DNA of 64,000 nt, taken from the NCBI RefSeq assembly GCF_011801145.1, contig NZ_CP046172.1, positions 5,270,001-5,334,000 of the forward strand, in the 5' to 3' direction. The translations under genes were made by a program, and so were the position numbers. This DNA comes from Nocardia arthritidis. GTDB lineage: Bacteria; Actinomycetota; Actinomycetes; Mycobacteriales; Mycobacteriaceae. The stretch's first letter is position 1. Each line of letters opens with the position of its first letter. The notes beneath the pieces were generated by a model. That model saw only the letters and a program-made list of their open reading frames with translations. It searched no databases and had not been told where the DNA came from. Positions 38,974 to 47,682 of the stretch are shown here, in pieces.

Positions 38974-39687
38974 TCAGTCCGGCGGGTCGAGCCGATAGCC
39001 CAGACCGCGCACCGTCACCACGATGCGCGGCTCCGACGGATCCCGCTCGATCTTCTTGCGCAACCGCCGGACATGGACGTCGACGATCCGCTCGTCGCCG
39101 AAATACTCGCCACCCCAGACACTTTCGAGCAGGGCCGGGCGGCTCACCACCCGCCCCGCATTCCCGGCCAGCTCGCACAGCAGCCGGTACTCGGTCAGCG
39201 TCAACTGCAGATCCTTCGTGCCGCGGCGTACCGTGCCGCGGTCCTGCGCCAGCTCGAGCGGCGCCGCCGGGTGCGCGTCGAGCACCAGACGCTCCCGGTC
39301 CGCCTCGCGCGGCATCGCCCGCTCGGCGCGGCGCCGCAGCGCCCGCACCCGCGCGGTGACCTCCTTGACCTCGAACGGCTCGGAGACGAAATCATCGGCG
39401 CCCGCCTCCAGCGCGGCGACGACGTCGTGTGTGTCGTCCCGGTCGGTCACCACCATGATCGGCACGTCGTGATCGCGCCGGATCTCCCGGATGCAGCTGA
39501 ATCCATCCATATCCCCCAGCACCAGATCGACGAGCACCACGTCCGGCGCGCCGTTGGCCCGCAGCTGGTCGAGCGCGTCCGCCCCCGCCGCTGCCGCCGC
39601 GATCCGGTATCCCTCCCCCGCCATCGCATCCCGCAATTCGGCACGGGCCCGCCCGCCGTCCTCGACGAACAACACCCTCGCGAGCAT
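38974..39687 (-). CDS. Orphan OmpR-family response regulator with altered receiver
   Basis: A 237-residue regulator read in the same direction as ectABCD and ending 159 bases before ectA. The receiver has acidic residues E9-D10 and the phospho-acceptor D54 (VLVDLVLGDMDGF), and the Thr in MVVTDRDD. The invariant Lys of K-P-F is Glu (VSEPFEVKE, E103). The C-terminal winged helix is intact: LTLTEYRLLCELAGNAGRVV, LLESVWGGEYFGDERIVDVH, VTVRGLGYRL. No histidine kinase gene is beside it. Position suggests a link to osmotic control of ectoine synthesis, but that is inference. Confidence 0.9.
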   Translation of the reverse strand: MLARVLFVEDGGRARAELRDAMAGEGYRIAAAAAGADALDQLRANGAPDVVLVDLVLGDMDGFSCIREIRRDHDVPIMVVTDRDDTHDVVAALEAGADDFVSEPFEVKEVTARVRALRRRAERAMPREADRERLVLDAHPAAPLELAQDRGTVRRGTKDLQLTLTEYRLLCELAGNAGRVVSRPALLESVWGGEYFGDERIVDVHVRRLRKKIERDPSEPRIVVTVRGLGYRLDPPD

Positions 39688-40024
39688 GCCTCGACCCCAA
39701 TCCCTGCCCGCACCGCGGCACGCACGGACAGCGCAACAATCAAGCCAACACCGCTCTTCGGGTTACCACCCCGGCAATCCCGCCAAACACCGGCGACCGG
39801 GCGATATCGGCCACATCGGGGCAAACGACGCGCGCGAGCGATCGGCGTGTCGCATGACACCGAGCCAACCGGATCAATCGGACCTACCATCAGCTATCAG
39901 ACAGCTACAGAATCTCGCTTCACCAAGATCACCGGTGGCGGTCGGTATTCCATACGGGCCAGCACAACGCCGGGGGCGCAGGCAAACATCTCGTTCGGCT
40001 CACCCCGACAGAGGAGGCGGCACC
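39688..40024. other. Intergenic region between response regulator and VOC gene
   Basis: About 337 bases of divergent spacer with normal GC content. I see no convincing gene, palindrome or strong promoter hexamers, apart from the AGGAGG ribosome site of the VOC gene near 40012. Confidence 0.4.
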
Positions 40025-40414
40025 TTGAACGTCCTCGGCGGCGCGATTATGGTCAACGTCCCCGATCCGGACGCATCGGCGGCCTTCATGATCGATCTCC
40101 TCGGCTTCACCGAGACGATCACCGACGACGGCCTGGCCGTGATCTTCAGCGCCGAGGCGGATCTGCACATCGCCTACCTGCGTGTCGGCATGCAGGACTT
40201 CAAGCCCGAATCCGTGGCCGGCCCGCTGACCAGGGGCATGATCATTGTGATGGTCGTCACCGGCGTCGACGCCGAATACGACCGGCTGCGGGCGGCGGGC
40301 GCGGAAATCGTGACGCCGCTCGACTATTCGGAGTGGGCCGAGAATTCCGGCGAACGCTACTTCCAGATGCGAGATCCGAACGGGATCATCGTCCGCCTCA
40401 CCGAATGGGTTTGA
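40025..40414 (+). CDS. VOC/glyoxalase-fold protein
   Basis: A 129-residue vicinal-oxygen-chelate protein starting at TTG 40025, behind GAGGAGG. The text LGGAIMVNVPDPDASAAFMI, DLLGFTETITDDG and FQMRDPNGIIVRLTEW gives the beta-alpha-beta-beta-beta halves of the fold, with C-terminal Asp-Pro-x-Gly before the last strand. Members include glyoxalases, dioxygenases and antibiotic-binding proteins; none can be chosen here. It stands alone and ends facing the TetR gene. Confidence 0.82.
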   Translation: MNVLGGAIMVNVPDPDASAAFMIDLLGFTETITDDGLAVIFSAEADLHIAYLRVGMQDFKPESVAGPLTRGMIIVMVVTGVDAEYDRLRAAGAEIVTPLDYSEWAENSGERYFQMRDPNGIIVRLTEWV

Positions 40415-40426
40415 ACTCGGCCGGTT

Positions 40427-41014
40427 TCAGGACGCATACCCGCGAATGAGCGGCAGGTACACCGTGTCGACGATCTCGACGAGCACCTCGTCGGGCACGC
40501 TGGGCACGCCACGCGTGACGAATTCATTGCGCAACAAGTCGATCGGAACCGACGCCACCTGCGGGTGCCGGGCCGCAGCGGGGGCCTGCCCGCGCGCGAT
40601 GGCGCGGTCGAGAATCATCAGCCAAGGCGCTTCACCGGATCGTTCGCGCAGCTGGGCCAGCAGTCCCGGCTCCGGTGCGAGTTCGGCGAGCAGGTTGCGC
40701 AGGATCTCGCCGAGGGGTGAGGCGAGATGAGAGTTGGCTCCCCGCAACAACTCCAGCGCGTCCGTGCGTAGGTCGCCGGTGTCGGGGACGATCAGCGCTG
40801 CGGCGCTGAGCTGCTTATATGCCGCGACGCCGAGTGCGGCGCGGTGCGGCCAGCGGCGGTAGATGGCGTTCTTGTTGGTGCCGGCCCGCCGGGCGACGGC
40901 GTCCATGGTCATACCCGGGTAGCCGGATTCCAGGAGTTCGTCGACGGCCGCGCGCAGGATGGCCTGTTCGAGTTCGGCACCGCGGCGGCGAGTTGATCGA
41001 GTGTCGTCGGCCAT
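40427..41014 (-). CDS. TetR/AcrR family regulator
   Basis: A 195-residue repressor. The helix-turn-helix is in ILRAAVDELLESGYPGMTMD, followed by AVARRAGTNKNAIYRRWPHR. The C-terminal part resembles the TetR_C_16/AefR-like helical ligand domain (ANSHLASPLGEILRNLLAEL). It diverges from the TIM-barrel gene at 41107, with two copies of an inverted repeat GGTAC-N5-GTACC between them, the nearer one only four bases from its own start. It probably represses both genes. Confidence 0.9.
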   Translation of the reverse strand: MADDTRSTRRRGAELEQAILRAAVDELLESGYPGMTMDAVARRAGTNKNAIYRRWPHRAALGVAAYKQLSAAALIVPDTGDLRTDALELLRGANSHLASPLGEILRNLLAELAPEPGLLAQLRERSGEAPWLMILDRAIARGQAPAAARHPQVASVPIDLLRNEFVTRGVPSVPDEVLVEIVDTVYLPLIRGYAS

Positions 41015-41017
41015 AAC

Positions 41018-41089
41018 GGTACTCAGCGTACCTTGCGGAGCCGTCGGGGCCTCGCTATGGTCGAAATTAAGGTACTGAACGTACCTTAA
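41018..41089. promoter_or_regulatory. Two TetR operators, GGTAC-N5-GTACC
   Basis: GGTAC-TCAGC-GTACC at 41018-41032 and TTAAGGTAC-TGAAC-GTACCTTAA at 41067-41089 share the same half-site and spacing. The second is a perfect nine-base inverted repeat 18 bases before the TIM-barrel gene start. Both lie in the TetR divergent spacer. Confidence 0.75.
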
Positions 41090-41106
41090 CCATTCAGGAG
41101 GTACCG

Positions 41107-42123
41107 ATGCGCGCCATCGGCGTGTGCTACGACACCGGCTTCGTCCACCGCGGCAACACCACGCACGAACCGTTCGATCCGGATGCCGTGCTCCGGGATA
41201 TGCGAGCCATCCACGACGACCTGCACTGCGACGCGGTCCGCATCACCGGCGGATACCTCGAGCGGCTGAAGCAGGCGGCCGCACTCGCGGCGGATGTCGG
41301 ATTGGAGGTGTGGATCTGCCCGTTCGTCAACGGCGTCACACAGGACGAACTGTTCGAAATGGTCGCCGACATCGCGGAATTCGCCGAACGCCTACGGGTC
41401 CAGGGCGCGAATGTCGTGCTGGCCGTAGGCTCCGAGCTGAGCCTGTTCGTCGACGGCTTCTTCCCCGGCGACGATTTCGAACAGCGCGCCGCCGCGCTGC
41501 CCACCCCGGCGGGCCGGACGGCGATGGCGGCGCTGCCAGGGCCCTTCAACGAATTCCTCGCTCGCGCAACCGCAATCGCGCGGGCCCGCTTCCGCGGCAC
41601 GCTCACCTACTGCTGTCTGCCGTTCGAGCAGGTGAACTGGGAGATTTTCGACGTACTCGCCACCGATGCCGGATACCGGTCCGCAGCGCTCGCCGACCGC
41701 TATCCCGACCTCATGCACACCTTCGTCGCTGCGGGCGCGAAACTCGGAAAGCCGGTGGCCGTAACGGAATTCGGCTGCGTCACCTACCGGGGCTCGGCGG
41801 ACCGGGCCGACAAAGGCGCGGACGTCATCCAATGGGATCCCGACACCGCAACGCCGCTACGCCTCGACGGCGAATACGAGCGCGACGAGGAAGGGCAGGC
41901 CGCGCATCTGCTCGAAATGCTCGCCATCCTCGACGAATCCGGTATCGACGCCGCCTTCTGGTACTGCTTCGCCCGCTCCGACCTCGTCCACCGCGACGAG
42001 CCGGTGCTAGACCTCGATCTGGCCAGCGGCGGCCTGGTCAAGGTGTTCGACAGCGTCGGCGGCGCGGCCAAGACCTGGGAACCCAAGCTGGCCTTCGCGG
42101 CGATGGCGAACCGCCCCCGCTGA
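41107..42123 (+). CDS. TIM-barrel glycosidase-like protein of unknown function
   Basis: A 338-residue cytoplasmic protein with CAGGAGG before its ATG. It opens MRAIGVCYDTGF. Strand-like segments include VRITGGYLERLKQAAALAAD, GLEVWICPFVNG, VVLAVGSELSLFVDGFFPGD, LTYCCLPFEQVNWEIFD and KPVAVTEFGCVTYRG. The Glu in VGSELSLF and the Glu in VTEFGC occupy places like the acid/base and nucleophile of clan-A glycosidases. Similar actinobacterial proteins are sometimes annotated as abortive phage infection proteins without evidence. The TetR pair upstream suggests induction by a small molecule. The role is unknown. Confidence 0.8.
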   Translation: MRAIGVCYDTGFVHRGNTTHEPFDPDAVLRDMRAIHDDLHCDAVRITGGYLERLKQAAALAADVGLEVWICPFVNGVTQDELFEMVADIAEFAERLRVQGANVVLAVGSELSLFVDGFFPGDDFEQRAAALPTPAGRTAMAALPGPFNEFLARATAIARARFRGTLTYCCLPFEQVNWEIFDVLATDAGYRSAALADRYPDLMHTFVAAGAKLGKPVAVTEFGCVTYRGSADRADKGADVIQWDPDTATPLRLDGEYERDEEGQAAHLLEMLAILDESGIDAAFWYCFARSDLVHRDEPVLDLDLASGGLVKVFDSVGGAAKTWEPKLAFAAMANRPR

Positions 42124-42131
42124 CACCGCGC

Positions 42132-42491
42132 TCACGAAATGGCTTGGGCCAGAGCAGTTCCGGTGTAGTAGGCGCCCAGCCCGCCGATGATGGTCGCGGC
42201 CAGGTTGGCCACGGCCTGGAAGCGGGCTCGAGTGCGGGCCAGTTGCAGGGTTTCGTAGCCGAAGGTGCTGTAGGTGGTCAACGCGCCGCACAGGCCGGTG
42301 CCGACGAGTACCTGAACGTGCGGGTCCGCCGCCATGCCGCTCAGCGCGCCGAGGATCAGGCTGCCGACGATGTTGACGGTGAAGGTGCCCCACGGGAAGA
42401 TCGTGTCGTGCCTGGTCTGCACCGCGCGGTCGGTGAGGTACCGCAGGGGCGCGCCGACGGCGGCGCCGAGAATCACCAGCAGCCAGTTCAT
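42132..42491 (-). CDS. crcB: Fluoride exporter subunit (CrcB/Fluc), second copy
   Basis: A 119-residue four-helix fluoride channel. It has [31 protein letters not shown] and [18 protein letters not shown], including the conserved Gly-Ala-x-x-R and the T-x-x-T-F/S-T-F-G-x-E motifs of Fluc. Actinobacteria often carry two crcB genes whose products form a heterodimer. It overlaps the DUF190 gene by ATGA and is the last gene of the crcB-DUF190-crcB cassette. Confidence 0.95.
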   Translation of the reverse strand: MNWLLVILGAAVGAPLRYLTDRAVQTRHDTIFPWGTFTVNIVGSLILGALSGMAADPHVQVLVGTGLCGALTTYSTFGYETLQLARTRARFQAVANLAATIIGGLGAYYTGTALAQAIS

Positions 42492-42838
42492 TTCCGATGC
42501 TCCGTCCGGCCGACATAGCGGATGACGTCGACCTCGTCGAGGATGACCAACCCCTCGGTCACGAGCTCGTCGAGCTGCGGCAGGAATGCGCGGACGCGAT
42601 CGGCGTCGTCGACGATCACGATCGCCACCGGCAGATCCTCCGACAGCGAGAGCAGCCGGGTGGTGTGGATGTGCGACGACGCGCCGAATCCCTCGACGCC
42701 GCGAAAGACGCTCGCGCCCGCCAGGCCCGCGCGGTGGGCGCGGTGCACGATCTCGCTGAACAGCGGTTTGCGATGGTAGGTGTCGCTCTCGCCGATGAAC
42801 ACCGTCAGGCGCAGGGCGGGTCCGGTGAGCCGGGTCAT
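42488..42838 (-). CDS. DUF190 family protein between two crcB genes
   Basis: A 116-residue PII-like fold protein of DUF190. It reads [40 protein letters not shown] and [20 protein letters not shown]. This small protein is often found beside fluoride exporters; a regulatory or nucleotide-sensing role is suspected because of its PII-like fold. ATGA overlaps couple it to both crcB genes. Confidence 0.93.
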   Translation of the reverse strand: MTRLTGPALRLTVFIGESDTYHRKPLFSEIVHRAHRAGLAGASVFRGVEGFGASSHIHTTRLLSLSEDLPVAIVIVDDADRVRAFLPQLDELVTEGLVILDEVDVIRYVGRTEHRK

Positions 42839-43302
42839 GACATCCTCCTGGTGAGCAGGCGGCGAGTGAGGGTGGCGGTGGTCCAGGTCGCGGTGAGTGC
42901 CGCGATCGGGGTCGCGGCGAGATACGCCAGCGCGGGTGCGGCGTGCCCGAGGCCGACGAGACGTTCGATATCGGCGGTGTAGGTGGAGAAAGTGGTGTAG
43001 CCGCCGAGGATGCCGGTGCCGAGGAACGGGCGCAGCAGCCGGTGACCGGCCCAGATCTCGGTGATCAGCACCATGACGATGCCCATCAGCGCGCATCCGG
43101 TGACATTGACGGCGAGGGTGGTCCACGGGAACGCGGCGCCCGCGGTCGGCCACAGCAGGCCCGCGGCGTAGCGGGCGGTCGCGCCGAGCGCGCCGCCCGC
43201 CGCCACGACCGCCACCACCGGGGCCTGTTCGCGCGACCGATTCGGCCGCGCCCGCGCGGCGAACGGAGTGCGGGTGGTGGTGTCGGGGTGCGGTGTCGGC
43301 AT
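42835..43302 (-). CDS. crcB: Fluoride exporter subunit (CrcB/Fluc), first copy
   Basis: A 155-residue member with a polar N-terminal tail of about 30 residues followed by four helices: [60 protein letters not shown]. It is longer than its partner because of the tail. The ATG at 43302 has AGGAG seven bases upstream. A perfect inverted repeat in the leader can cover that ribosome site. It should form a dual-topology channel with the other CrcB. Confidence 0.93.
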   Translation of the reverse strand: MPTPHPDTTTRTPFAARARPNRSREQAPVVAVVAAGGALGATARYAAGLLWPTAGAAFPWTTLAVNVTGCALMGIVMVLITEIWAGHRLLRPFLGTGILGGYTTFSTYTADIERLVGLGHAAPALAYLAATPIAALTATWTTATLTRRLLTRRMS

Positions 43303-43309
43303 ATCCACT

Positions 43310-43361
43310 CCTACTCGATCGTCGAGGCGCTGCCCCGGGCCTGCCGGGATGGTCGAGTAGG
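43310..43361 (-). promoter_or_regulatory. Leader hairpin covering the crcB ribosome site
   Basis: In the crcB transcript, CCTACTCGA pairs perfectly with TCGAGTAGG (plus-strand 43353-43361 and 43310-43318). The 3' arm overlaps the AGGAG ribosome site. The 34-base loop contains a nested CCCGG/CCGGG stem. It does not look like the known fluoride (crcB) riboswitch consensus to me, so the ligand, if any, is open. Confidence 0.45.
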
Positions 43362-43580
43362 GACCGTTGGCGGCCGATCGCCGCGGTTGGGTACGGCGGG
43401 CCCCACCGCCGCGCGAGCCACCCACCGGGGTGGACCCACTGGCCGGACAGCATACGACACACCGGCTTCCGCCTGTTCGTCACCGTGCGGGTTCCGTCAG
43501 GCGACCGTTCGGCCCGGGTGGCGACCGCGCTCTGTTCGAATTGCGAGCCGCGCTGCTGCGCGCGTGGATCGCGGAGCTGG

Positions 43581-44342
43581 TCAGCGGGCGTAGTCGAAAC
43601 GGACGCCGGATGCGAGTAGGGCGGTGGCGGACAGGCCGAACATGCGGTGGAAGTCGGCGCTGAAGTGGGAGAGGGAGGCGTAGCCCGCGTCGACGGCGCT
43701 GCGGGTGAGGTCGTGGCCCGCGGCGAAACCGGCTGCCGCGCTGAGCATTCTCGCCCATTGCCGATAGCGGCGGAAGGTTGTTCCGGTTTGCTCGGAGAAG
43801 GTGCGCAGCAGATGGGAGGTGGAGACGCCGACGATGGACGCGGCGTCGACGGCGCTCATCTCGCGGGCCGGGTCGTCGCGAATCAGCTGGGCCACCTTGG
43901 TGATTCGCGGATCTATGGCGTTCGGCGCGGGCAGGCTCGCGCGCCGCAGCACCGCTTCGACATCCAGTTCCGCGGCGACGCAGGCCTCGATCAGTTGCCG
44001 TTCGTTGCGGTGATCGAAACCGAAACCGGCCCGCGTGCATCGCATTTCGGCCATATCGCGCTCTCCGGCGAGCGGATCGATGAATAGGTACAGCATCCGT
44101 CCGCCGGGTGCGGGGATCCGGTGGGTGACCCGGGCGGGCGCATAGGCACTGCGGACACGCACCGCTCCCAGCGCGTCGGCCCGGAATTCGAACGGCCCGT
44201 CCAGGCCGACGGCCAGGCAGCCGATGGACGTGGAATGTGGATCGATGGCCAGCCCGGGCCCGACGTATCCCGCGTGCCCGTGCCGGATCCACATGACGGC
44301 CCGATCCGCACCGCACGTTTCTGAAAGCGCGACACCCTCCAT
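43581..44342 (-). CDS. AraC family transcriptional regulator
   Basis: A 253-residue regulator. The first about 140 residues form a cupin-like arm domain. The C-terminal AraC double helix-turn-helix shows [35 protein letters not shown] and [20 protein letters not shown], followed by [11 protein letters not shown] 44342 removes an unrelated Arg/Pro-rich upstream frame. It diverges from the M28 peptidase gene with only 35 bases between starts, so one regulatory region serves both. Target genes are unknown. Confidence 0.87.
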   Translation of the reverse strand: MEGVALSETCGADRAVMWIRHGHAGYVGPGLAIDPHSTSIGCLAVGLDGPFEFRADALGAVRVRSAYAPARVTHRIPAPGGRMLYLFIDPLAGERDMAEMRCTRAGFGFDHRNERQLIEACVAAELDVEAVLRRASLPAPNAIDPRITKVAQLIRDDPAREMSAVDAASIVGVSTSHLLRTFSEQTGTTFRRYRQWARMLSAAAGFAAGHDLTRSAVDAGYASLSHFSADFHRMFGLSATALLASGVRFDYAR

Positions 44343-44377
44343 CCCTGCCAGGCTAATCGCACAGGTTCGAGCGAAGG

Positions 44378-45541
44378 ATGGTGACGTTGTCGACAACCAC
44401 AGCAGCGGCCCCGCCGGGCGAAATGACCCGCGACGTGGCGGCATTGGCCCGGCTGGACCGGCGCACCACCCGCCCGGGCGAACGCGACTCGGCCGAATTA
44501 CTGGCGGCGCGGTTGACGGAATCCGGTGCGGTGGCGGTCGAGGTCGCCGAGTTCCGTGGCCAATCATCCTGGGTGCCAGCGCATCTGGCACATCTCATCG
44601 GAGCGGTGGCGGCAAGTGCGCTGCCGGGAACAGCGGGACGGCTCGCGTCGGTCGCGGTCGCCGCCTCGTACGAACTGGAGGTCGGCGGCCGCTGCCAGTG
44701 GGTGCGGCGACTCCTGCCCGCGGGGCGCGGCGTATCGGTGTCGGCGCGGGTGCCCGCCGCGAACCGGCCGCGCCGCACCCTCGTGCTGATCGCGCACCAC
44801 GACGCCGCGCACAACGGTCTGGTCTGGCATCCGAAAACCGTTGCGCTGAACCGGTTCCGGTCACACCGCACGGGACGTTCGGCGCCGAGTCACGCCCCGG
44901 TCCTGCTGGCGATCCTCGCCTCGGCGGTACCGCATGCCGGTGTCCGGCGCGTCGCGCGACTGGTGTTGGGCGGGCTCGGACTGGCGATGATCCAATCGAT
45001 GCGCAGCCCGACCACACCCGGCGCGAACGACAATGCCACCGGTGTCGCCGCCGTGCTCGAACTCGTCCGGCGGTTGCGGGCGGCGCCGCTGGCCGACACC
45101 GAGGTGCTCATCCTGCTGCCCGGCGGTGAGGAGGCCGGGAATGTCGGCATGCTGGCGTTGACCCGGCGCGACCGATTCGACCCCGCCCATACGCTGGCGA
45201 TCGGCCTCGATTCCCTCGGCAGCGGTGAGCATTTGGTGGTCGCGCGCCGCGAAGGGCTCACGGGCCGGATGGCCGAACGCGATATCACCGCGGCACAGCG
45301 CGTCGCCGCGCGGGCCGGAATCGAGTTGCCCGCGGTGACTTTCGCCAACGTCTGCGATACCACCATCGCGAAACGCGCCGGTATGCGCGCGATCTCGCTG
45401 CTGTCCTACGAACGCGGCTGGATCCGCCATCTGCACCTGAAATCCGACACCGCCGACGCCGTCGGCTGGCGCACCGTCATCGACGCCGTCGAACTCACCG
45501 AACACCTCGCCCGCGCCTGGGATCGCGGCGAGATCGATTGA
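44378..45541 (+). CDS. M28 family zinc aminopeptidase-like protein
   Basis: A 387-residue M28 peptidase. The two-zinc site is complete: His/Asp region LVLIAHHDAAHNGL, bridging Asp in GANDNATGVAAVLEL, catalytic Glu-Glu in PGGEEAGNVGM, Asp in AIGLDSLGSG and the last His in RHLHLKSDTADAV. There is no clear signal peptide; a moderately hydrophobic stretch lies in the middle (VLLAILASAVPHAG). The start could also be GTG 44381 or TTG 44387, which have better ribosome-site spacing. The peptide substrate is unknown. Confidence 0.88.
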   Translation: MVTLSTTTAAAPPGEMTRDVAALARLDRRTTRPGERDSAELLAARLTESGAVAVEVAEFRGQSSWVPAHLAHLIGAVAASALPGTAGRLASVAVAASYELEVGGRCQWVRRLLPAGRGVSVSARVPAANRPRRTLVLIAHHDAAHNGLVWHPKTVALNRFRSHRTGRSAPSHAPVLLAILASAVPHAGVRRVARLVLGGLGLAMIQSMRSPTTPGANDNATGVAAVLELVRRLRAAPLADTEVLILLPGGEEAGNVGMLALTRRDRFDPAHTLAIGLDSLGSGEHLVVARREGLTGRMAERDITAAQRVAARAGIELPAVTFANVCDTTIAKRAGMRAISLLSYERGWIRHLHLKSDTADAVGWRTVIDAVELTEHLARAWDRGEID

Positions 45542-45553
45542 GGGGCTGGAGAT

Positions 45554-46657
45554 ATGGATCAGCGAAAGACCATCGCCGTCTACGGCGCGACCGGCTACTC
45601 CGGCCGCGCGATCGCGAAGGAACTCGTGGCGATGGGTCACGACGTGCTGCTGGCCGGCCGTTCGGCGCAGGCGCTGCGGCGGCTATCGGCCGAACTCGGC
45701 GATATCGACCAGTACCCGGTCGCGCTGCACGATCGAAATGGTTTGGCGGACTTGACAGCAGGGGTCCGCACGCTGGTCAATGCCGCCGGGCCGTTCGCCG
45801 ACACCTACGCCTCGGTGGCCGCCGCGGCGATCGCGGGCGGCTGCCACTATGTCGACATCAGCGGCGAACAGCAGGCCATCCGAGGCCTTTTCGACGATTA
45901 CGGATCCGCCGCCGCGGCGGCCGGTGTCGCGCTGGTGCCGTCGGCCGCCTTCTACGCCGCGCTGGCGGACCTGCTGATCGCGCTGGCCGCAACCGAATTC
46001 GAGCAGGTGGACGATCTCGACATCGCCTATCACATCACCGATTGGGTGCCGAGCGGCGCGGCCTTCGAGGCACGGCTGCGCGGGCTCACGCAACCGGTGC
46101 TCCAATTCGACGACGGCCTGGTGGAACTCACCACTCAGCCAGCGGCACGGTGGGTGGACTTCCCGGCGCCGATCGGCCGCCGCCGGGTCGTCGCGTATCC
46201 GCTTCCCGACGTGCTCACGATTCCGCGGCATGTGCCGGTGCGCCGCATCCGGCCCGCCATGACGGCATCGACCGTACTGCCACCCTTCGCCGTCCGGTTC
46301 GTTCCGCAACTGTCGCGGTTGTATCGGTGGGGTACGCGGACGCCGCTGTCCCGCATCTTCGAACGGGCCGGGGCGGCCGCCACCGGCGGCGTTCGCACCC
46401 GAATCGCGAACGATCCCACGCATTTTCATATCGTCGCCCGGTTGTCCGGTGGCGGTGCGCACCGCACCGCGACGCTCTCGGGCCCGGGCATCTTCGATAT
46501 CACCGGTCCCATCGCCGCACGCATCGCCGCACGCACGATCGAGGCCGATTTCACGGCGTCCGGACCGTTGGCGGCCGCACAGGTCGTCGATCCGGCGGAA
46601 TTCCTGAACGCACTGCGCGACAGTGGGGTTCGCTACCGGATCGATGCACGCCGATGA
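45554..46657 (+). CDS. Saccharopine dehydrogenase/trans-acting enoyl reductase family protein
   Basis: A 367-residue Rossmann enzyme. The N-terminal NAD(P) motif is IAVYGATGYSGRAIAKELVA, followed by RTLVNAAGPFADTYASV and GCHYVDISGEQQ. This is the saccharopine-dehydrogenase-like fold used by trans-acting enoyl reductases of mycobacterial lipid synthesis (Rv2449c/Rv2953 group). A reductase acting on a lipid or polyketide chain is likely. It is coupled by an ATGA overlap to a crotonase gene, which fits fatty-acyl chemistry. Confidence 0.87.
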   Translation: MDQRKTIAVYGATGYSGRAIAKELVAMGHDVLLAGRSAQALRRLSAELGDIDQYPVALHDRNGLADLTAGVRTLVNAAGPFADTYASVAAAAIAGGCHYVDISGEQQAIRGLFDDYGSAAAAAGVALVPSAAFYAALADLLIALAATEFEQVDDLDIAYHITDWVPSGAAFEARLRGLTQPVLQFDDGLVELTTQPAARWVDFPAPIGRRRVVAYPLPDVLTIPRHVPVRRIRPAMTASTVLPPFAVRFVPQLSRLYRWGTRTPLSRIFERAGAAATGGVRTRIANDPTHFHIVARLSGGGAHRTATLSGPGIFDITGPIAARIAARTIEADFTASGPLAAAQVVDPAEFLNALRDSGVRYRIDARR

Positions 46658-47601
46658 ACGACTACCGCGGGTTACGCATCGAACAACAGGGCCCGGTGCT
46701 GGTGGTGTGGTTCGACAATCCGCCCCGGCACTTCTTCGACGAGCGGATGAGTGTCGAGCTCGACGACCTGACCAGGCGGTTGCGACACGATCGGACGACG
46801 CGCGCGGTGGTGTTCACCGGCCACGGCGACAACTATCTGACCCACTTCGATGTGCCCGAACTGCTGCGCGGCTCCGAGCGTCTGCCTTTTCGGGTGCCGT
46901 ACCCGGTGGCGAAAGCGGTTGTCGCGGACGCCATGCTGGGTCGCCTGCGACCTGCGGACCGGCTGCTGCGCCGCACCCCGGCCCGCGAATTGCTGCTGAT
47001 GACAAGGACATACGCCGCGCTGCGCCGAATGGACCGGATGGACAAGGTTTTCCTCACCGCCATCAACGGTCTCGCGCTCGGTATGGGCTGTATCTTCGCG
47101 CTCGCCTGCGATATTCGGTTGATGGCCGACGATCGGCGGCTCGGCCTGCCCGAATCCGGGCTCGGCATACTCGCGGCGGCGGGCGGTACCCAGCGTCTGG
47201 TTCGGATGGTGGGCCCGGGACGCGCCCTCGAACTGCTGCTCGACGGGCGCGCGCTCGATGCGGCCGAGGCGGCCGATCTCGGCCTGATCCACCGCGCCGT
47301 ACCCGCAGCCGAACTGATGCCCGAGACGTTGGCGATCGCGCGGCGTCTCGCCGACAGACCGCCGCTGATCGTCCGCGAGATCAAGCGCATGGTCTACGAC
47401 GCGGGTACCCGGCCGTTCGCCGCGGCCACCCGGATGGAGGCCGCGAGCCTGCTCACCACGTTGACATCCGCCGCGGCCGGAGATCGCCTGCGCACCTACC
47501 GCGATTTCCTGGCCGCCGCCGATCCGATAACGGACGACGTTGTGCGCCAAGGTTTTTCCACCCTGCTCGACGGCGAACGACTCGAGACACCGGAGGCGTG
47601 A
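46654..47601 (+). CDS. Enoyl-CoA hydratase/isomerase family protein, atypical
   Basis: A 315-residue crotonase-superfamily protein with an insertion of about 45 residues after the first oxyanion region. The usual catalytic Glu of the GCEL motif is Ile (ALGMGCIFALACDIRL), while the second Glu is kept (GLPESGLGILAAAGGTQRLV). Loss of the first Glu is seen in isomerases and other non-hydratase members, so simple hydration is doubtful. It starts inside the stop of the reductase gene (ATGA) and probably works with it on an acyl-CoA-type substrate. Confidence 0.85.
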   Translation: MNDYRGLRIEQQGPVLVVWFDNPPRHFFDERMSVELDDLTRRLRHDRTTRAVVFTGHGDNYLTHFDVPELLRGSERLPFRVPYPVAKAVVADAMLGRLRPADRLLRRTPARELLLMTRTYAALRRMDRMDKVFLTAINGLALGMGCIFALACDIRLMADDRRLGLPESGLGILAAAGGTQRLVRMVGPGRALELLLDGRALDAAEAADLGLIHRAVPAAELMPETLAIARRLADRPPLIVREIKRMVYDAGTRPFAAATRMEAASLLTTLTSAAAGDRLRTYRDFLAAADPITDDVVRQGFSTLLDGERLETPEA

Positions 47602-47682
47602 CGACCACCGGCCACCGCACGGTGTGTATCGAGGCCCCCACCGGGTAGGCGACGCATGAACCTTGTGGTCGACACCACATTC

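Noticed and set aside
43303..43580. Classical fluoride riboswitch before the crcB cassette
   Set aside because: I could not find the conserved fluoride-aptamer segments by eye. Only the ribosome-site hairpin is supported.
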